Below are positions 53,293 through 62,176 of a stretch of 64,000 bases of DNA, piece by piece (the stretch's first letter is position 1; every line of letters starts with the position of its first letter). Both the position numbers and the translations under genes were made by a program. The stretch lies in the NCBI GenBank assembly GCA_020344415.1, contig CP070825.1, forward strand, positions 3,174,768 through 3,238,767, in the 5' to 3' direction. The DNA comes from Candidatus Aminicenantota bacterium (GTDB lineage Bacteria; Acidobacteriota; Aminicenantia; Aminicenantales; Aminicenantaceae). Below the pieces are notes generated by a model. It searched no databases and was not told the origin of the DNA. It was given only the letters and a program-made list of their open reading frames with translations.

Positions 53293-54102
53293 TTAGTTTT
53301 TTTGTTTGTCTAAAAATGCAAATAAATCAACAAATTGGGCGAGAGACAGCTCCTCAGAACGAATCGTTTTTGAAAAATTGAATTTTCTTAAAGCTTCCTC
53401 TATTAGAGATGTAGAATATTTTCGCATTGTCAAATTGTTAAAGAGAGTCTTTCTCCTGTGTCGAAAAGCTTCCTTGAGGAACCCGTGAAAAGCTTCTTCT
53501 CTTTTGATGCGGAAGATAGGTTTCACTCTTTTCTTGAGAGAGACCAACGCGGATTTCACCTTCGGCGGCGGTTTAAAGGACTCAGGTCCAACAACAAGGA
53601 GTAGCTTAGTGGAAAAATAATTCTGAAAAAGAATAGAAAGAGGTGCATATTTTTTCGATCTTGGCTGTGCACAAATTCTCTCTGCAACTTCTTTCTGTAT
53701 AAGAAAAAAAAATTCAGAAATGAGCTCTCTCTCTTGGAAGGCCTTAAACAACAAAGGCGAAGAGATGGAATAAGGTAAATTCCCCACAAGCTTCACTTTG
53801 CCCTTAAAATCGAGTTCTTTTTTTATGAGTTTAATGAAATCGATTTTTAGGACATCCTCCTCTAGAATTTTCAGATTGGGAAAACTTTCTTTTCGGAGGG
53901 AGGGAATGAGAGCTTTATCCCTCTCAATCGCGATGACTTTCCCTGCTTTTTTGGTCAGAGGAAAAGTCAGGACTCCTTTTCCTGCTCCTATCTCTATAAT
54001 AAAATCTTCTTTTTGAGGAGAAATATGATTGACAATCTCTCTTAGGACGAATCGATTTTTCAGGAAATGCTGACCCATTGCCTTGATTTTTCTTTTATTC
54101 AT
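53293..54102 (-). CDS. ksgA: 16S rRNA dimethyladenosine transferase
   Basis: Methylates two adjacent adenines in helix 45 of 16S rRNA. 269 residues. GQHFLKNRFVLREIV at the start, SAM motif I EIGAGKGVLTFPL, acidic VIAIERDK, the catalytic NLPYSISSP (motif IV) and FKPPPKVKSALVSL are all present. ATG start. Confidence 0.95.
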   Translation of the reverse strand: MNKRKIKAMGQHFLKNRFVLREIVNHISPQKEDFIIEIGAGKGVLTFPLTKKAGKVIAIERDKALIPSLRKESFPNLKILEEDVLKIDFIKLIKKELDFKGKVKLVGNLPYSISSPLLFKAFQERELISEFFFLIQKEVAERICAQPRSKKYAPLSILFQNYFSTKLLLVVGPESFKPPPKVKSALVSLKKRVKPIFRIKREEAFHGFLKEAFRHRRKTLFNNLTMRKYSTSLIEEALRKFNFSKTIRSEELSLAQFVDLFAFLDKQKN

Positions 54103-54240
54103 TTTTCTTACTGCCTTGCCGTTGCAGGCCTAGCGCAGCAATCTCATCCATTTTCTGTAAGAGCCTGATTCATGGTAGAAGCTTGATTAATCAAGCCCAC
54201 CTTTTTGTCTTTGCGAGTGACAGCAGGAATCGTAGCAGTA
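54103..54240. repeat. Degenerate D and E repeats upstream of ksgA
   Basis: A third D hairpin copy, GCTTGATTAATCAAGCCCAC, lies at 54181-54200. E-type fragments GCAGCAATCTCATCC and TTTGCGAGTGACAGCAGGAA flank it at 54136 and 54211. The remainder of the 54103-54556 gap holds a family-B element and AT-rich sequence leading to the acyltransferase. Confidence 0.5.
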
Positions 54241-54326
54241 TCATAGTATGAGAATATATATTAAAATCTACTTCTTTTCTATTATATCATGTGATTTTGG
54301 GACAAAATCCATTTTTTAATTTTTCT

Positions 54327-54459
54327 AGGGTCAGGTCTTGTTTTTTGCCTTTTTATGCTGCCAGTGCTCCTGAATCACTTTCTCTTTTCGCCAGATGAAC
54401 CAAGGGACATGAATCGATGGCTATTTCCTTAAAGGTAGCAAAAAGCAAGATCTGATTTC
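54327..54459. repeat. Family-B palindromic element, second copy
   Basis: Left arm AGGGTCAGGTCTTGTTTTTT (54327-54346) faces AAAAAGCAAGATCTGATTTC ending at 54459. Total 133 bases, the same length as the copy at 46251-46383. Arms are alike between copies while the interior has diverged. Confidence 0.65.
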
Positions 54460-54556
54460 AAAGGAAAAAGGCAGTTGAGACTGTATATTTTTAATATAGG
54501 ATTATATGTGATAAAATTATCCAAGTTAAAGAGGGAGAGATTCCTCGTTTGCTCAG

Positions 54557-55324
54557 ATGAATAATAAATTTCGAGGAAGCACTCAAAAAGAACTCATCGA
54601 AAGGAAGCAGTCTTTATTCTCAAAGTATTCCCGCCTTTTTCTTGGGAGCAAAAGTTTCGCCGCATTTTTGAAATTTGAGCTTATAACTGTATTTTTTTCA
54701 TGGGTGCCCGGAGCGACAGGGCTTTTCTTTCGCAAGCTTTTTTATCCTTTTCTCTTTGAGAAGGTCGGCAAAGGAGTTGTGTTTGGAAGAAACATAACTC
54801 TTCGGCATCCTCACAAGGTTTGCCTCGGCGATTATTCTTTTATTGATGATAATGTGGTCCTGGACGCAAAGGGAGAAGAAAACGAGGGCATCCGAGTGGG
54901 CGAAAATGTCTTCATCGGTTGTAACAGCATTCTCAGTTGCAAGGGAGGGTCTATATTCCTAGGTGATTATTGTAATATCTCAGCCAACTGTTCCCTGCTT
55001 TCTGAGACAGAGATAAGTTTAGGAAAATACTGCTTCTTAGCTGGCCAATGTTATTTAGTTGCCGGTGGAAATCATAGCTTTGACGATATTTCTGTCCCTA
55101 TCATGTTTCAACCTTCCTATACTAAAGGAGGGATAAAGATTGATCAGGATGTCTGGCTGGGAGCCGGGGTCATTGTCTTAGATGGAATTTCTATAGGAAA
55201 GGGGTCAGTGATCGGTGCAGGTTCGGTGGTTAAGGAATCCCTTCCAGAATATTCTGTTGCTGTAGGTGTCCCTGCTCAGAAGATAAAAGACCGCCGAGAA
55301 AAAGAAGAGAAGGGAAAAGAATAG
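54557..55324 (+). CDS. Hexapeptide-repeat acyltransferase (WbbJ-like)
   Basis: 255 residues. An N-terminal helical portion with a hydrophobic stretch (FELITVFFSWVPGATGLFFR) precedes a left-handed beta-helix. Hexapeptide repeats are visible from about residue 85 to 240: VGENVFIGCNSILSC, IFLGDYCNISANCSL and IDQDVWLGAGVIVLDGISIG, then KGSVIGAGSVVKESLPEYSV. The catalytic histidine candidate is in GGNHSFDD. Family members transfer acetyl or other acyl groups to sugars of surface polysaccharides; the acceptor is not known. ATG start. Confidence 0.85.
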   Translation: MNNKFRGSTQKELIERKQSLFSKYSRLFLGSKSFAAFLKFELITVFFSWVPGATGLFFRKLFYPFLFEKVGKGVVFGRNITLRHPHKVCLGDYSFIDDNVVLDAKGEENEGIRVGENVFIGCNSILSCKGGSIFLGDYCNISANCSLLSETEISLGKYCFLAGQCYLVAGGNHSFDDISVPIMFQPSYTKGGIKIDQDVWLGAGVIVLDGISIGKGSVIGAGSVVKESLPEYSVAVGVPAQKIKDRREKEEKGKE

Positions 55325-55426
55325 AAAAAAGCTTTTCTTTGATTCTTTCTTCTTTCTGATTGAAGTAGCACTCCTGAATCTGAAAAAGGGGAAAATATGG
55401 AAAATGATTGCGGGAAGGTTTCTAGA

Positions 55427-56815
55427 TCACTTTTGGAATCTGTGGATCCAACCGCTGAAAAAGGCTATGGCTATGGCAATTATGATGGAAGCGAATCCGA
55501 TGGAGTATGTGAGGGGGATGCCGAAATTATGGATTAAAATCGGAGCTGCCGCTGTAATAAATCCTCCACCCATCATGGGTTCATAAAGAATCTGCTTGAA
55601 GCCGAAGGATTTGGCCGCCGGTGTCTTGAAGTGAGGATCGGCAACACGCAGCAACAGAAGACCCAGCGCTGTGACTCCTGTCTGCATACCGTATTCGGTA
55701 ATGCCTCGTTCAAACCAGGCATCGGGAAGCATACGTGGGGCAATAAACCATGTGGCAAAAAGTACCCAGGCCAGGCCGACAAACATCAAGGCTGAAAAAG
55801 GAAGGAAATAGGCAAAAAACACGTCCAGCTTGATGGATGCGATTGCTGATATAACCAAAAAATCGAGCGCCAGCCCCAAAATACGGTCGAATGTCCGTCT
55901 ATCCAGATACTTGGAGAGGCCGGTTTTGCTGGCAAAAATCTGAATGAAAAGCCCTCCCAGCATGGCCAGTGGAAAGAGTGGAAAGGCTCTGAACAGATCG
56001 GGCTCCATGTTGGCGCTCAGGCTTTTGATGCCCTTGAGCATATACCACCCAATCAGAATCGCCACGCCTACAAACGCGGAATGAAAGGCAAAGGGTTCGA
56101 GCGCATCTGGAGAGACGGTGGTGATCGAACCGTGAGTCCTCTTTTCTGGAGGGATCAGACCGCGAATTTCCGCCACGGTCAGTTGTTTCGGGGATTTTAT
56201 GACTTTGGTGTAGCCTCGCCTGGCGGCCAGATTGATCATAGTCATGCCGAAGACCACAGCGCTAATGACACCGATTGTAGCAGACATTAAACCTAGGTCA
56301 GACCCCGCTTGAAAGCCGAGCTGGTCGAATGTTTCAGCCATCCCGGAGGCGGTCCCGTGCCCTCCGGAGAAGCCGATTTCGAGAAGGCATCCGAAAAAAT
56401 GAGGAACGCCGAATACCGGCGCGAGGAAAATAACGGAAATTCCCACACCAATCATATACTGCCCCATGCCGACCAGCCACCCGTAGCATAACTGCGGGCC
56501 TCCATCTTTCCAGATCGTCTTAAGGGAAGGAATGGAAAAACCGAGAAACAGGCAGGCAAACACTACATTGATCAATCGGCCCGGATACAGAGACCAGGAG
56601 TTCATTATTTCCTGGGGAATAAAGGTGAAGAGGAATTTCCCGCAGATATAAGGCCCGAGAATCAATCCGATAAACCCAGCAATGACAGATGCCGGTAAAA
56701 ATAGTCTTTGAAGAAAGACCAGTCTTGCACGCAGATATTTACCGATAAGAAGAAGGAGACTCAACCAACAAATATCTATCATCAGATTTGTGAGTTGAGT
56801 GCCAGTTATTTCCAT
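55427..56815 (-). CDS. Sodium:glutamate symporter-like protein (GltS family)
   Basis: 462 residues with about 12 hydrophobic segments in two inverted halves. The re-entrant motif GFSGGHGTASGMAETF near residue 148 and its partner EPMMGGGFITAAAPI near 415 are the family hallmark. GltS carries glutamate with sodium; the actual substrate may differ. It lies 15 bases downstream of the DctA-type symporter and shares its higher GC. Two transporters of different folds in one operon suggest a substrate module acquired together. Confidence 0.85.
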   Translation of the reverse strand: MEITGTQLTNLMIDICWLSLLLLIGKYLRARLVFLQRLFLPASVIAGFIGLILGPYICGKFLFTFIPQEIMNSWSLYPGRLINVVFACLFLGFSIPSLKTIWKDGGPQLCYGWLVGMGQYMIGVGISVIFLAPVFGVPHFFGCLLEIGFSGGHGTASGMAETFDQLGFQAGSDLGLMSATIGVISAVVFGMTMINLAARRGYTKVIKSPKQLTVAEIRGLIPPEKRTHGSITTVSPDALEPFAFHSAFVGVAILIGWYMLKGIKSLSANMEPDLFRAFPLFPLAMLGGLFIQIFASKTGLSKYLDRRTFDRILGLALDFLVISAIASIKLDVFFAYFLPFSALMFVGLAWVLFATWFIAPRMLPDAWFERGITEYGMQTGVTALGLLLLRVADPHFKTPAAKSFGFKQILYEPMMGGGFITAAAPILIHNFGIPLTYSIGFASIIIAIAIAFFSGWIHRFQK

Positions 56816-56830
56816 TAAATGTTTCCTGCC

Positions 56831-58228
56831 TTAGTTCTGTGGCGGATGGAGTTCTTTCTCTGTATGGGCGATGACTGTTGCCGCAGCAACATCGCCTGTT
56901 ATGTTGATAACGGTTCGGGACATATCCAGTATTCGTTCCACCCCCAGGATGAGTGCAATGCCTTCTAAGGGAATCCCCACCTGTTTGAGCACGATAACCA
57001 GCATGAGAACACCCATAGCCGGTGCTCCTGCTGCTCCGATGGATGCGAGGGTTGCCGTGAGGATGATGGCTAACTGGTCGCCGAGCGCCAAGTCCATACC
57101 ATACACCTGGGCGATGAAAATGGCGGTTACTCCTTGATAGAGAGCAGTCCCGTTCATATTTATGGTAGCACCCAGCGGAAGGACGAAACTGGAGATCTGT
57201 TTGGAGACGCCAATGTTGTCTTCTGCACATTCCATGGTGACGGGCAGTGTCGCGGAGCTTGAGCAAGTACTGAAGGCAATCAATTGAGCCTGCGTAATTC
57301 CTTTCCAGAACTTGAAATAGGGATATTTTGTCAAGAGCGTGACGACTGCCGGATAAGTAAAGGCGAGGATGGCCAGGCCTCCAATAACGACCGCACAGTA
57401 TCGCACGAGCGACATCAGTATTTCCACGCCGAATGTTCCGACAACTGCAGCAATGAGCGCAAAGACCGCATACGGCGCGATTTTTATCACAATCTCGACG
57501 ATCTTTACCATGATATCGTTAATCGCTTCGAAAAAGGAAATGACCGGTTTCATTTTTTCCTTGCTGAGAAGGGAAATGACTACACCCATAAACATCGCAA
57601 TAAAGATGACCTGCAGCATATTGGCCTGGACAAATGAACCGGCCGGATTATCAGGAATGATGTTGATGAGGACTTCCCCTATTCCAGGTCTCTCTTCGGC
57701 GCGAATTGCCTGCATACCTGCAGTCTCCCCGTAGCTAGCCTTGAGTTCAGCTTGAACAGAGTCAGGGATGTTGCTGCCCGGTTTTAGGGTGTTTGCCAGA
57801 AGGAGGCCGAGGGCAACGGCCGACACATAATAGGCAATATAGAAAGCGAAAGTTTTGCCGCCGACGCGTCCAAGTTTGCGCAGATCACCGAGAGATGCAA
57901 CGCCAACGAGTAAAGAGGCAAAAATCAGAGGGATAACAACCATTTTAATCAATCGGATAAATGCTGTCCCCACTGGACGGATAACTCCAGCATCTGGGCC
58001 GTAGATCAGTCCAGCGACAGCACCGAGGATCAATCCCACAAAGATCTGTGTTGGTATGCCGGTGCGGCGAAGGGTTGTTAAAATCAATATAACAATAGCA
58101 GCAAGTAGCAGCAGGGTCTGGATGATTTTGATGCTAAGAGCGTCTGCCGGGTGGCCCAGAGCAAAGGAAATAACACAGAAGACAGTGGCGACAACAGCGC
58201 CGAGGATTCGCCTCATATGACGCTTCAT
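56831..58228 (-). CDS. Dicarboxylate/amino acid:cation symporter (DAACS family)
   Basis: 465 residues, GltP/DctA type. Helical hairpin 1 has the serine-rich STCSSSATLPVT near residue 320. TM7 has INMNGTALYQGVTAIFIAQ (the NMDGT motif with Asn for Asp), hairpin 2 has IGAAGAPAMG and TM8 has DMSRTVINITGD. It has extra N-terminal helices, with two segments before the usual first one. AAAGGAGG precedes the ATG. The Asp-to-Asn change in NMDGT affects a sodium-site residue region and may alter coupling; that is inference. Confidence 0.88.
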   Translation of the reverse strand: MKRHMRRILGAVVATVFCVISFALGHPADALSIKIIQTLLLLAAIVILILTTLRRTGIPTQIFVGLILGAVAGLIYGPDAGVIRPVGTAFIRLIKMVVIPLIFASLLVGVASLGDLRKLGRVGGKTFAFYIAYYVSAVALGLLLANTLKPGSNIPDSVQAELKASYGETAGMQAIRAEERPGIGEVLINIIPDNPAGSFVQANMLQVIFIAMFMGVVISLLSKEKMKPVISFFEAINDIMVKIVEIVIKIAPYAVFALIAAVVGTFGVEILMSLVRYCAVVIGGLAILAFTYPAVVTLLTKYPYFKFWKGITQAQLIAFSTCSSSATLPVTMECAEDNIGVSKQISSFVLPLGATINMNGTALYQGVTAIFIAQVYGMDLALGDQLAIILTATLASIGAAGAPAMGVLMLVIVLKQVGIPLEGIALILGVERILDMSRTVINITGDVAAATVIAHTEKELHPPQN

Positions 58229-58295
58229 CGTTCCTCCTTTTTATTCTGTTCTAACGGCACTTTCTTTCGGTGATATAGCAAAAATGTGAAAAACT

Positions 58296-58324
58296 ATAAT
58301 ATCGACTCATTCCTCTTAAGTCAA
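58296..58324 (-). promoter_or_regulatory. Promoter of the two-symporter operon
   Basis: On the minus strand TTGACT (58324-58319), 17-base spacer, TATTAT (58301-58296). Both hexamers match 5 of 6. Predicted start near 58289, leaving a leader of about 60 bases before the ATG at 58228. Confidence 0.6.
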
Positions 58325-58367
58325 TAAAAGTAAAAGGAGCATAGGCATCTCCATTTCCGTGATAAAA

Positions 58368-58542
58368 GCATGATTTCGGAAATCCTTCTACTCCCTTCGG
58401 ATTTTTCACGCCATTCCCTCACTGTCCTGAGCTCTCTCAAACATCCTCGGCGCCCGCCTTGGTCGGATTCCGTCGAAGGACAGCTCGGGAAGGATAAATC
58501 TTCAATGTCGCTTCCGGAATTTCCAAAATAATCTCAGCTGTC
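58368..58542. repeat. Dispersed repeat copy G2
   Basis: Reverse-complement match to 3848-4074 over 175 bases, lacking about 50 bases in the middle of the other copy. Shared blocks include TTCAATGTCGCTTCCGGAAT-like sequence, CATCCTCGGCGCCCG and ACGCCATTCCCTCA. Together with the tandem units at 58682 it explains most of the gap 58229-58783. Confidence 0.7.
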
Positions 58543-58681
58543 ACGGCCTCGGAGATGTTTCCAAAAGGAATCGAATATCAGCGATTGACATTCTTTGATT
58601 TATTGCCTCTGTCTATTCGTTGCTCTTATTTAGATAGAAGATGAGAATAAAATGCAAAATATTGAGATGAGATTCTATGAT

Positions 58682-58762
58682 GATGTGAGAGGGTGATACT
58701 AATGGGAGCGTCTCCTTATTATATAATGATGTGTGAGCGGTGGCGCCTATGGGAACGTCCCC
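58682..58762. repeat. Two diverged copies of a 35-base unit ending in GGGAACGTCCCC
   Basis: GATGTGAGAGGGTGATACTA...GGGAGCGTCTCC (58682-58715) and GATGTGTGAGCGGTGGCGCC...GGGAACGTCCCC (58728-58762) align along their length with a 46-base period. The second ends in the palindromic GGGAACGTCCCC motif of the family noted at 4105. Confidence 0.5.
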
Positions 58763-58783
58763 AAATCTTCAAATTTTTATGAA

Positions 58784-59860
58784 TTAAAAACGGAAGATCA
58801 GTCCTAGCCCCCATTCAGTCCCGCCTAAGTTTACTGTCAAATCCTCTATCGTGGTCTTTATCATGTTATATTTGAAATAAAGCTTTGCGGAAAGAAAGCC
58901 ACTGAAGTGATAATAGGTGCCTCCTTGAACATGGAATCCCACTTCAGAATCACTGATGGACGCCAAGGGAAACTCTCCTGAATAACTCTCTTTATAATAT
59001 ATATAATCGACTCCTGGGCCCAAAAAAGGTGTGATGTTTTCCAGGTCTATTAAGTATCTTAAGGATAAGGAGATATCTGTCATCCTGAGACTTATGTCCT
59101 CTTCCAAAAAAGTAGTCTTTCCTGAGTCCTGCATGTGTTTGAAGCTTATCCAAACATCCAAAAATTTTAAAGGAAGCGTAAAGGAGGACTCCCCACCGAA
59201 GATAAAAGTGGATTTGCCGTAGGTTTCTTGAAAAGCTTCATCTTGCATGAAGTAAAGACCGGTCACAACCCCGATTGAAAATCTCTTTTCTTCTTTTATC
59301 TCCTCCCAGGGCTCTTCTATTACATCCTCAACTTTCGGTGCAGTCTTTTCAGGCTCTTTCTCTTCTTTTGCTGGGGTGGTTTTTTCTTCAACTGTTGGAG
59401 GCGTTTTCTCAGGTGGCTTGGCTTCTTTTTTGATTTCAACTGGAGGTTTTATCTCTTTTTTTAATTCCTCTGTTTTTATCACCCTGAAAGAAATCTCCAG
59501 TCCAGCATCTACTTCCTTTATTTCATATTGCGGGAGTTCCTCTTCGAGATCAAAAACAAGTCTATGGATGTCAGGTTCGGGCCTTCCTATCCGGATTCTT
59601 TTCACTTGAAAGCTATTGATATCCATAGATCGTCTTGGCAAGAATTCATCCACATTCATAAAATCTATAACTAGTCGATTGGGACCTATTAAGGTAAAAC
59701 TCTCATAAGATATTCCTCTATCAAATTCTATGAGTACAGAAAGTCGGCTTTCCAATTTTTGTATGCTGATTTTCTTTATTATTTTCGATTGTCCTGCCTG
59801 AGCCAATAATGTCGCAGACATAAATGTTATCAGAACAGGTAGCAAAATATTTTTTTTCAT
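58784..59860 (-). CDS. AMIN-domain outer-membrane beta-barrel protein
   Basis: 358 residues. Signal peptide at 1-22 (PVLITFMSATLLAQA). An AMIN domain follows at about 28-130: RLSVLIEFDRGISYESFTLI, RLVIDFMNV, KRIRIGRPEPDIHRLVFDL. AMIN domains bind peptidoglycan or sit near secretins and division amidases. A low-complexity Lys/Pro/Glu linker (about 135-190) leads to a C-terminal beta-barrel of about 160 residues with alternating aromatic strands, closing on GLGLIFRF, a terminal Phe as in outer-membrane proteins. The layout suggests a barrel that grips the cell wall; no exact family name. Confidence 0.75.
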   Translation of the reverse strand: MKKNILLPVLITFMSATLLAQAGQSKIIKKISIQKLESRLSVLIEFDRGISYESFTLIGPNRLVIDFMNVDEFLPRRSMDINSFQVKRIRIGRPEPDIHRLVFDLEEELPQYEIKEVDAGLEISFRVIKTEELKKEIKPPVEIKKEAKPPEKTPPTVEEKTTPAKEEKEPEKTAPKVEDVIEEPWEEIKEEKRFSIGVVTGLYFMQDEAFQETYGKSTFIFGGESSFTLPLKFLDVWISFKHMQDSGKTTFLEEDISLRMTDISLSLRYLIDLENITPFLGPGVDYIYYKESYSGEFPLASISDSEVGFHVQGGTYYHFSGFLSAKLYFKYNMIKTTIEDLTVNLGGTEWGLGLIFRF

Positions 59861-59901
59861 GTTCTACAGATTCGCCTCCATTTTGGAAGGATTAGTATCT
59901 T

Positions 59902-61806
59902 TTATTTGAGTATTTCAAAGCTTTCGAGGATCTTTAAAAAAAGAGGTCTTAGTTCAGCAAAACTCTCCTTGACAGTGATAAATGCGAATAGATATGCATT
60001 AGTACCGTCGATTAATAAACAGTTCTCGTTGAAAATTATTGATTCATCCTTCCTGCTCTGCTGGAATACAGCTCTAGGTGCTTTCTGACCTGCAATTTCT
60101 ACTTCCCCTTCCTCGTGCTTTTCGAAGTCTTGGACCATCCGTGATACAGCGTTCATCCGTCCATCCAAAATGACCTTCGCCGAAGTGCCCTGAGGCACAG
60201 CGAAGAGAACGAGGGCAAACTCTACTCCTTTCTCTTCTGAATTTATCTCGACGACAGCAACTCCGCCCTTTTCAGTTTCATTTAAGGACCAGGAATTATC
60301 TGGAGCAGAGATTTTACAAGAAAAAGTCTTATTGAAGTAGGTATGATTGAATATCCCCGTCTCAATCTCTTCTATGGTTTCACTTTCCTCTTCTTCAAAG
60401 TCTAGGATCTCAATGCTCAAATTATCCACCAGTTTCCATCGGATATCCTGGGTGCCCATGACTGTCGGGCTGTCGATGAATTTTAAATGAGAAGGCCCGG
60501 CTACGAATATGCCTGCTGAGGGATCGACTGCGATCCAACCCTCAAGCCAGACTTCATTCCACATGTGGCCGAGCCAAAGATTTCCCTGGTTGACCTCTCC
60601 CAAAGCTATTTTGGTGGGGATTCCTGCTGCCCTTGCAAGAGAAGCAAAAATGATTGCGAACTCTGAGCACTTCCCTCTTTTCTTCTCGAGAACTTCAGGA
60701 CCAGAGAGGGTTTCTAAGATTAAATCTGTTTTTATGTTGGCCTTGATCCACTGGAGAATATTCTGGACAATTAGTTTCGCATCTAGTTCCCCCATTCGAA
60801 TCTCTGATAGCTGTTGTTGAATGGAGGGGTCATTCGGCTTTATGTATTCTGTTTCCTCTAGAAAGGGGGCAAATTTTTCATCTTGGATAGGGGTTTCGAT
60901 TTCTACTGAAGGGGCAGTTGGCCTTGTAAACTCAAGAATCACTTCATACTCGTCGTCCGATGATGTTTGTTTAGCCATCTTCTGGCGGTTATCTTCAAAA
61001 TTGAATTTTTCAAAGGGAATATCGGTCCACTTTACTTGGACCTGAGCCTTAACGACATTGTAAACATTAGGGAAAGTTTTCTGGCTTCTTACTGTCAAGG
61101 TATAGCCATCAGCCGTGTTGAGATAGTCAATATTCTGTGCGTCTCCGGCATCTGTTAGGTAAGCCTGCATATGGAGTTCGACATGTTCAATATTCCTAAT
61201 TCGACCCTGGCGGTCGATGCGGTACTTGCTAGTGGCTAAGTCAGTTACAGTCGCTGCTACTCCTGTTCGATCCGCTCCAGTGATTTCTATCTGAGCTTCA
61301 CTGACTGTAACCTCTACGGGATCGAAGATCTTAAGAGTAAAGATCTTTTCGCTTTCTCTTTTGAGAATCACATCTGCTAATACTACATCGAAATAAGTCT
61401 CTTCGAAGGGAATCTCACGTTTAATCACCTTCCCTTCTTCATCCTCGATTGCGAGTTGTAACAGACCATCCTTATATTCGCCCGAGATATGGGCTTTCTT
61501 CACTTCAAATTGGACATGAAAATCTAGAGAGATAGGACGCAAATCTGCATCGACAATATATGTGCCCACTTGAATCATGTCCTGTGGGTTTTGTCCAACA
61601 AGGTCCATCTTTGCGCGACGGTCAATATGATATTCAATATTTCCGTTTTCAAGTTTCTGGATTGTTATGTGCTCGTATGAGAATCCTGTCCCCTTTCTTT
61701 GTGTTTTTAGCCAGTAATCTCTAGATTGGGCAAAACCTGAAGTTGCAGTGAAAAAGACAAATATAGTAAGAACGAGGAGAAGGATTACAATAAGTTTTGA
61801 TTTCAT
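59902..61806 (-). CDS. Exported transglutaminase-like (cysteine protease fold) protein
   Basis: 634 residues. Signal peptide 1-26 (LTIFVFFTATSGFAQ). Long beta-rich N-terminal region without a family match. Transglutaminase core at about 340-440: the triad is Cys in KRGKCSEFAIIFASLARAAG near residue 379, His in LGHMWNEVW near 414 and Asp in WIAVDPSAG near 427. A C-terminal domain of about 150 residues ends FLKILESFEI and resembles PsbP-like or lipoprotein accessory folds. Such exported proteins may act as proteases or amidases. Its neighbours on both sides are outer-membrane proteins. Confidence 0.85.
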   Translation of the reverse strand: MKSKLIVILLLVLTIFVFFTATSGFAQSRDYWLKTQRKGTGFSYEHITIQKLENGNIEYHIDRRAKMDLVGQNPQDMIQVGTYIVDADLRPISLDFHVQFEVKKAHISGEYKDGLLQLAIEDEEGKVIKREIPFEETYFDVVLADVILKRESEKIFTLKIFDPVEVTVSEAQIEITGADRTGVAATVTDLATSKYRIDRQGRIRNIEHVELHMQAYLTDAGDAQNIDYLNTADGYTLTVRSQKTFPNVYNVVKAQVQVKWTDIPFEKFNFEDNRQKMAKQTSSDDEYEVILEFTRPTAPSVEIETPIQDEKFAPFLEETEYIKPNDPSIQQQLSEIRMGELDAKLIVQNILQWIKANIKTDLILETLSGPEVLEKKRGKCSEFAIIFASLARAAGIPTKIALGEVNQGNLWLGHMWNEVWLEGWIAVDPSAGIFVAGPSHLKFIDSPTVMGTQDIRWKLVDNLSIEILDFEEEESETIEEIETGIFNHTYFNKTFSCKISAPDNSWSLNETEKGGVAVVEINSEEKGVEFALVLFAVPQGTSAKVILDGRMNAVSRMVQDFEKHEEGEVEIAGQKAPRAVFQQSRKDESIIFNENCLLIDGTNAYLFAFITVKESFAELRPLFLKILESFEILK

Positions 61807-62176
61807 TTTTTCCTCCCTCTATCTGGCATTATACGATTTTCAATGACAAGTACAAATATTATTTTTAATATCGGAACTCTTTCTGAAAAGGACATACTTT
61901 CTTTTCAGGTTTCTTTCTCAATATTAGAGAGATAGGGTGTCCCTTTCGGGAACGTCCCCACAGCGTCCCCGCAGGAAATGAATAAGCTTTAAAAAGGTTT
62001 CTAGAGTAAAGGTTTTGGTTTTATTTGCCCTTTTTCTATAAGGGGTTTTATTGTATTAACTGTCTTACAAATTTTTCTTGTTTTCTTTGGGCTTTTTAGC
62101 AGCTAATTACTTATACTGGATTCGCTGCTAATAGAACCGGTCTCAGTGTTCCTTTCTTTAAAAGTTACTTCTCGAA
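61807..62176. other. Intergenic stretch with a -10 element, GGGAACGTCCCC motif and a hairpin
   Basis: TATAAT on the minus strand at 61833-61828 lies 22 bases before the transglutaminase ATG, with no good -35. A GGGAACGTCCCC motif near 61949, followed by GCGTCCCC, belongs to the scattered palindrome family. TAGCAGC and GCTGCTA near 62096-62130 form a loose hairpin without a T-run. I see no gene here. Confidence 0.4.

Noticed and set aside
62090..62135. Rho-independent terminator at the TAGCAGC/GCTGCTA hairpin
   Set aside because: The loop is long and no T-run follows on either strand in the needed orientation.
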